The notes beneath the pieces are model-generated. The model had not been told where the DNA came from. It was given only the letters and a program-made list of their open reading frames with translations, and made no database searches. A DNA stretch of 64,000 nucleotides, taken from assembly GCA_002838945.1 (NCBI GenBank), contig PGXB01000001.1:1-64000 (forward strand), read 5' to 3'. Of the stretch, positions 60,914 through 64,000 are shown piece by piece. The number at the start of each line of letters is the position of its first letter. Position 1 is the stretch's first letter. Origin of the DNA: a candidate division Zixibacteria bacterium HGW-Zixibacteria-1. GTDB taxonomy: Bacteria > Zixibacteria > MSB-5A5 > GN15 > PGXB01. The position numbers and the translations under genes were made by a program.

Positions 60914-61890
60914 ATGAAGAAAGCAATAATGAGTCTGATATTGGCGGCCCTTGTGATATGCGCGACGGCTCTGAACGTCTCCGCACAGGCGCCGAATTCG
61001 ATTATGTATCAGGGGCGTTTGACCAACGCCGCCGGCGACCCGATTACGACCGCCACAAGTGTTACTTTTTATATTTATGCCGCCGCTTCGGGCGGAGCGC
61101 CGTTATTCACATCAGCGCAGAGTGTTACCCCCGATGCCAACGGCGTGTTTACCGTGGAACTGTCGCCGGTCAGTGCGGCCATTCTGGATGGCTCCAAGAG
61201 ATACCTGGCCATTAAGGTCGGCGCCGATGCCGAAATGACGCCGCGGCAGCTGCTGACTTCGGCGCCGTATGCATACTCGAGCATCGTTGCCGACAACTCG
61301 ATCACATCCGCCAAAATACTGAACGGCACTATTATCGGGACCGATATTGCGGCCAGCACCATAACCGGAGCCAATATTGAAAACAGCAGCTTGACAAATG
61401 CAGATATTTCAAATGAAGCCGGCATGCCGCAGGGCATGACGCTAGCAGTTTTATTACTCTTACACCAACAGACGTCAATCTTGATTCAGCCGTAATAACG
61501 ACGCCCTCCGCCGGTTATGTCGTTGTGGTTGCATCTGCATACTATCAGCCGAACCACGTCCTTAACACAAAAGACCTTGGACGATTCTGTATTTCAACTA
61601 CATCAGCGACTATTGTCTATGACAATATGGCCAACATTTCGACACCTGCCAATGCCCCAACAGACTCGGATATGCCTATGCCTGTTAGTTTGCATGGTGT
61701 TTTTTCAGTCTCGGCCGGTGTTCAGAAATATTATTTTGTGGCGGATGCATTTACCGGGGCTCCCAGAGTATCCAAAGCACGCATTGTGGCCATGTTCTTC
61801 CCTACCAGTTATGGTACGGTGGATGTCAAATCAGGACCGGCATCGACCGCACCGGCAGACGGCAGCGATAGCGGCGGCATGAGCAAATAG
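60914..61890 (+). pseudogene. Exported repeat protein broken by a one-base frameshift
   Basis: The gene begins at the ATG at 60914, nine bases after an AGGAGG site; the ATG at 60905 touches the site. It encodes a signal peptide, then Ile-Met-Tyr-Gln-Gly-Arg-Leu-Thr, a domain found in many FCB surface proteins, and a helical repeat region with Ser-Ile-Thr-Ser-Ala-Lys-Ile. At about 61440 the reading frame must slip by one: the continuation Ala-Ser-Ser-Phe-Ile-Thr-Leu-Thr is in another frame and runs to 61890. Adding one base near Met-Thr restores a 325-residue protein. It is a real frameshift or a sequencing error. Confidence 0.8.
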
Positions 61891-61938
61891 GCGGATAATG
61901 CAATATGAATCATATATCCAAAAGAAAAGAGGTTGCTC

Positions 61939-63807
61939 ATGAATAAAAGATTGGAAATGACTGTCCTGATGCTGGTGTTGCTATTATTATCCGTCGCACC
62001 GGCGTTCGGACAGAGTTATGTTCTCACCAACGGCGAGCCGGTCGGAGGCGGAGGACGGTCAACCAGCACCGGGTACATTCTGTACGGGTCGGTGCCATTG
62101 ACCGGATGCACGCCGTCAACCAGCACCGGGTATGCTGTGGTCGGCGGGGCGATCGGGATATCATACGCCCTTAAACCGACGGCGGTGCTGGAAATCAGCC
62201 ATACGCTGACATCGCCAAGGACGGTGAATTTCGGGACCGAACAGTCGATCTCGATAACCATCGTCGCCGGTGATGGCGCCGATACGAGCGGTACACTGTA
62301 CTCACGGCCGTTCGGGCAAAACTCGTTTACCACCCGGGACATGGCCAAGACTGCGAATGTTATGTCATTTACAATACTGGGTACCGAACTGGGAATACGC
62401 GGTATGGAATACTATGTCAGGATCGTGGTCGGAACCGATACCGCCTGGGTCGGGCGACTTACCGCGCCCTATGTCTTTGTTACCAATATGACTAACGCCC
62501 AGGCGCAGCGACCGGTCGCGATGCCCGAGGCCAGCTATCGCATAATCGGCGTCCCGATCGCGGTATCCAACCACTCTGTCGCCACCGTCTTCGATGACGA
62601 CCTGGGCACATACGACACCAAACAGTGGCGGCTGGCTGGTTATGACGCTGCTGCTGATCCGGTTTACGAGGAACATACCGCCGCCGAACAGGTCTATCCC
62701 GGTGCGGGGTACTGGCTGATCGCGCGCGGCGGCAAAACCTACGGTTCGGCCGGAACCTGTGTCCGTCCCAATTTTGAATACGGCGGCCAGCAATATTATC
62801 GGGTGCCGCTGGATCAGGGGTGGAACCTGCTGGCCAACCCGTTTGCCTTCAATATCGCCTGGGGCGATGTCTTGTTTGACGATAACGGCACGATCAAGGG
62901 ACATGCTGTTGATGTCCTTGATGATGTAATATATTCATACACCGGGCGCGCTTATGATACCGTGAGCGGGATACGGGCCTGGGAAGGTGTCTTCGTCAAT
63001 ATAAAGAAAACGGGCGTGGAAGCGCTCATTCGGTGCAGCGAGGGTGCCGTTGGCAAAGTTGTTCCCGGGCGCGAAGCGCCGGTGGCAATGAACAACTGGA
63101 CCGTGAACATGATGCTTGAGGTGAGCGGCCTGGCGGATGAACTGAATGCCATCGGTGTCCGGCCGGATGCTTCGGTCGGTCAGGATATCCATGACTACCT
63201 GGAACCGCCGCCCGCCCCAGATGGCCCAAGACTGGCTTTTAAGCTGAATAATGCGGATGTTCTTCCAAGACGCACCGATTTTCGTCCGCCATTCGATGAC
63301 GGCGCAGTCTGGAATATCACCCTGGAACGGGCCGCGGGCGGGATTATCACATTTTCGGGAATCGAGAATATCCCGGAAGGAATGAGCGCCATGCTCAGGA
63401 TCGGCTCGCGGATGACGGCCCTTATCGACGGTCAGACGGCGATAACGGTGCCCGACGGGGTATCGACGGCGCAGTTGGTTATCGGCACCGAGAAATATAT
63501 CAGCGGTATAGACGGAACGGTTCTGCCGGAGCGGTTTACGCTGGAGCAGAATGTCCCCAACCCATTCAACCCGATCACGAATATACACTTCACCCTGCCC
63601 AAGCCGGGGCACGTGAAGCTGGAAGTATTCAATATTCTTGGTCAGTCGGTTACCGTTCTGAATAATGAAGAATTGCCTGCCGGCTATCATACGGCGGTCT
63701 GGGACGGCTCCGATCATTCGGGAACAACGGTTGCAAGCGGTATATATTTCTACCGCATCGAGTATGACAACAAAGATCTGACGCGTAAGATGCTTCTGCT
63801 GAAGTAA
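61939..63807 (+). CDS. Exported surface protein with C-terminal sorting module
   Basis: The 622-residue protein (ATG at 61939 with a GAGG site six bases upstream; a TTG two codons earlier is less likely) has a signal peptide ending Ala-Phe-Gly-Gln. Two copies of Ser-Thr-Ser-Thr-Gly-Tyr follow, then several beta domains and, from about 545, a sorting domain with Val-Pro-Asn-Pro-Phe-Asn-Pro ending Arg-Lys-Met-Leu-Leu-Leu-Lys. The C-terminal module is the same type as in the subtilase at 18575. Its function is unknown; it follows the broken gene by about 48 bases. Confidence 0.82.
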   Translation: MNKRLEMTVLMLVLLLLSVAPAFGQSYVLTNGEPVGGGGRSTSTGYILYGSVPLTGCTPSTSTGYAVVGGAIGISYALKPTAVLEISHTLTSPRTVNFGTEQSISITIVAGDGADTSGTLYSRPFGQNSFTTRDMAKTANVMSFTILGTELGIRGMEYYVRIVVGTDTAWVGRLTAPYVFVTNMTNAQAQRPVAMPEASYRIIGVPIAVSNHSVATVFDDDLGTYDTKQWRLAGYDAAADPVYEEHTAAEQVYPGAGYWLIARGGKTYGSAGTCVRPNFEYGGQQYYRVPLDQGWNLLANPFAFNIAWGDVLFDDNGTIKGHAVDVLDDVIYSYTGRAYDTVSGIRAWEGVFVNIKKTGVEALIRCSEGAVGKVVPGREAPVAMNNWTVNMMLEVSGLADELNAIGVRPDASVGQDIHDYLEPPPAPDGPRLAFKLNNADVLPRRTDFRPPFDDGAVWNITLERAAGGIITFSGIENIPEGMSAMLRIGSRMTALIDGQTAITVPDGVSTAQLVIGTEKYISGIDGTVLPERFTLEQNVPNPFNPITNIHFTLPKPGHVKLEVFNILGQSVTVLNNEELPAGYHTAVWDGSDHSGTTVASGIYFYRIEYDNKDLTRKMLLLK

Positions 63808-63820
63808 CACCCACAAAAAA

Positions 63821-63845
63821 GCCCGCCGACCGGCGGGCTTTTTTT
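63821..63845. terminator. Bidirectional terminator between convergent genes
   Basis: GCCCGCCG and CGGCGGGC form a perfect 8-bp stem around AC, with an A run before and a T run after, so it works for both the surface-protein gene and the oxidase gene. Confidence 0.95.
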
Positions 63846-63858
63846 ATCGATATACTTA

Positions 63859-64000
63859 TTATGATTTCTTCTCAACTTGAAGATTAAATTGTCCGGCTAT
63901 CGCCCCGACGACTTCATCGGAGCGGACGATACAATCATTCAGGCTGACCCCCTTGTAGGAATTGCCGGCGAACTGCAAACCGGGATATTTGTCCAGAATT
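63859..64000 (-). CDS. hemY: Protoporphyrinogen oxidase, C-terminal end (partial)
   Basis: The last 46 residues of a minus-strand gene are visible; the rest lies beyond the window. Gln-Phe-Ala-Gly-Asn-Ser-Tyr-Lys-Gly-Val-Ser-Leu-Asn-Asp-Cys-Ile is the FAD-binding end of oxygen-dependent protoporphyrinogen (or coproporphyrinogen) oxidases, which make haem precursors. The stop is TAA at 63859-63861. The subtype cannot be decided from this fragment. Confidence 0.85.
   Translation of the reverse strand, partial: ILDKYPGLQFAGNSYKGVSLNDCIVRSDEVVGAIAGQFNLQVEKKS

Noticed and set aside
18575-63807. Type IX secretion machinery
   Set aside because: Two proteins have sorting-type C-termini, but no Por/Gld/Spr machinery gene lies in the window.
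1-64000. tRNA, rRNA or insertion sequence
   Set aside because: I saw no cloverleaf with a conserved T-arm, no rRNA motifs and no transposase gene; a covariance search was not possible.

Overview
The window reads as chromosomal DNA of an uncultured-type, Gram-negative-like bacterium of the FCB superphylum; a Zixibacteria-like lineage is my best guess. The reasons are lipoprotein and outer-membrane signals, C-terminal sorting modules of the Asn-Pro-Phe-Asn-Pro type on two exported proteins, dockerin-like tails rich in Gly-Asp-Val-Asp repeats on secreted proteases, and short palindromic intergenic repeats. The assignment is an inference and no marker gene in the window fixes it. Genes are dense, often overlapping as ATGA, and most have Shine-Dalgarno sequences.

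Region 1 (1-6407) holds a lipoprotein with propeller-type repeats facing a three-gene unit: a solute-binding-like exported protein, an NtrY-like histidine kinase and a sigma-54 activator with an intact GAFTGA loop. The shared intergenic region carries two TGTGTCA-N4-TGACACA palindromes about 64 bp apart and sigma-54-like promoters facing both ways.

Region 2 (6934-18221) is the most intriguing part. A four-gene module occurs twice in tandem: an ECF-like sigma factor, a ~196-residue partner, a TPR protein ending in a CHAT (caspase-like) protease, and an exported subtilase with a dockerin-like tail. In copy 1 the CHAT gene is broken by a 10-bp tandem duplication, while copy 2 is intact. The layout resembles the sigma / substrate / TPR-CHAT logic of type III-E CRISPR proteases, but no CRISPR or Cas gene is present.

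Region 3 (18575-25686) holds a large secreted subtilase with two PKD domains, an orphan ketol-acid reductoisomerase homologue with altered active-site residues, a membrane-anchored HEAT-repeat cyclophilin, a LolA-like exported protein and an adenosine-specific kinase family protein. A 56-bp element that can fold as a three-way junction follows.

Region 4 (26087-32704) is an operon of a PEGA-domain Ser/Thr kinase, two CsgG/FlgO-like proteins, a beta-barrel protein and a lipoprotein with cohesin-like and LamG-like domains.

Region 5 (32789-57920, minus strand) is a divergent type VI secretion system. Apparatus genes (split ClpV, TssB, TssC, Hcp, VgrG, TssE, TssF, TssG, TssK, a TssL-like protein and a short TssM-like GTPase) run from one strong promoter at 47.9 kb. 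An effector operon (PAAR protein, OmpA-like/metallopeptidase giant, beta-propeller lipoprotein, Eag-type chaperone, beta-domain protein, pore-former-like protein) runs from a second at 58.0 kb.

Region 6 (58303-64000) has a second PEGA-like Ser/Thr kinase, an exported TPR-like protein, an exported protein broken by a one-base frameshift, a surface protein with a C-terminal sorting module, a bidirectional terminator, and the 3' end of a protoporphyrinogen oxidase gene on the minus strand.
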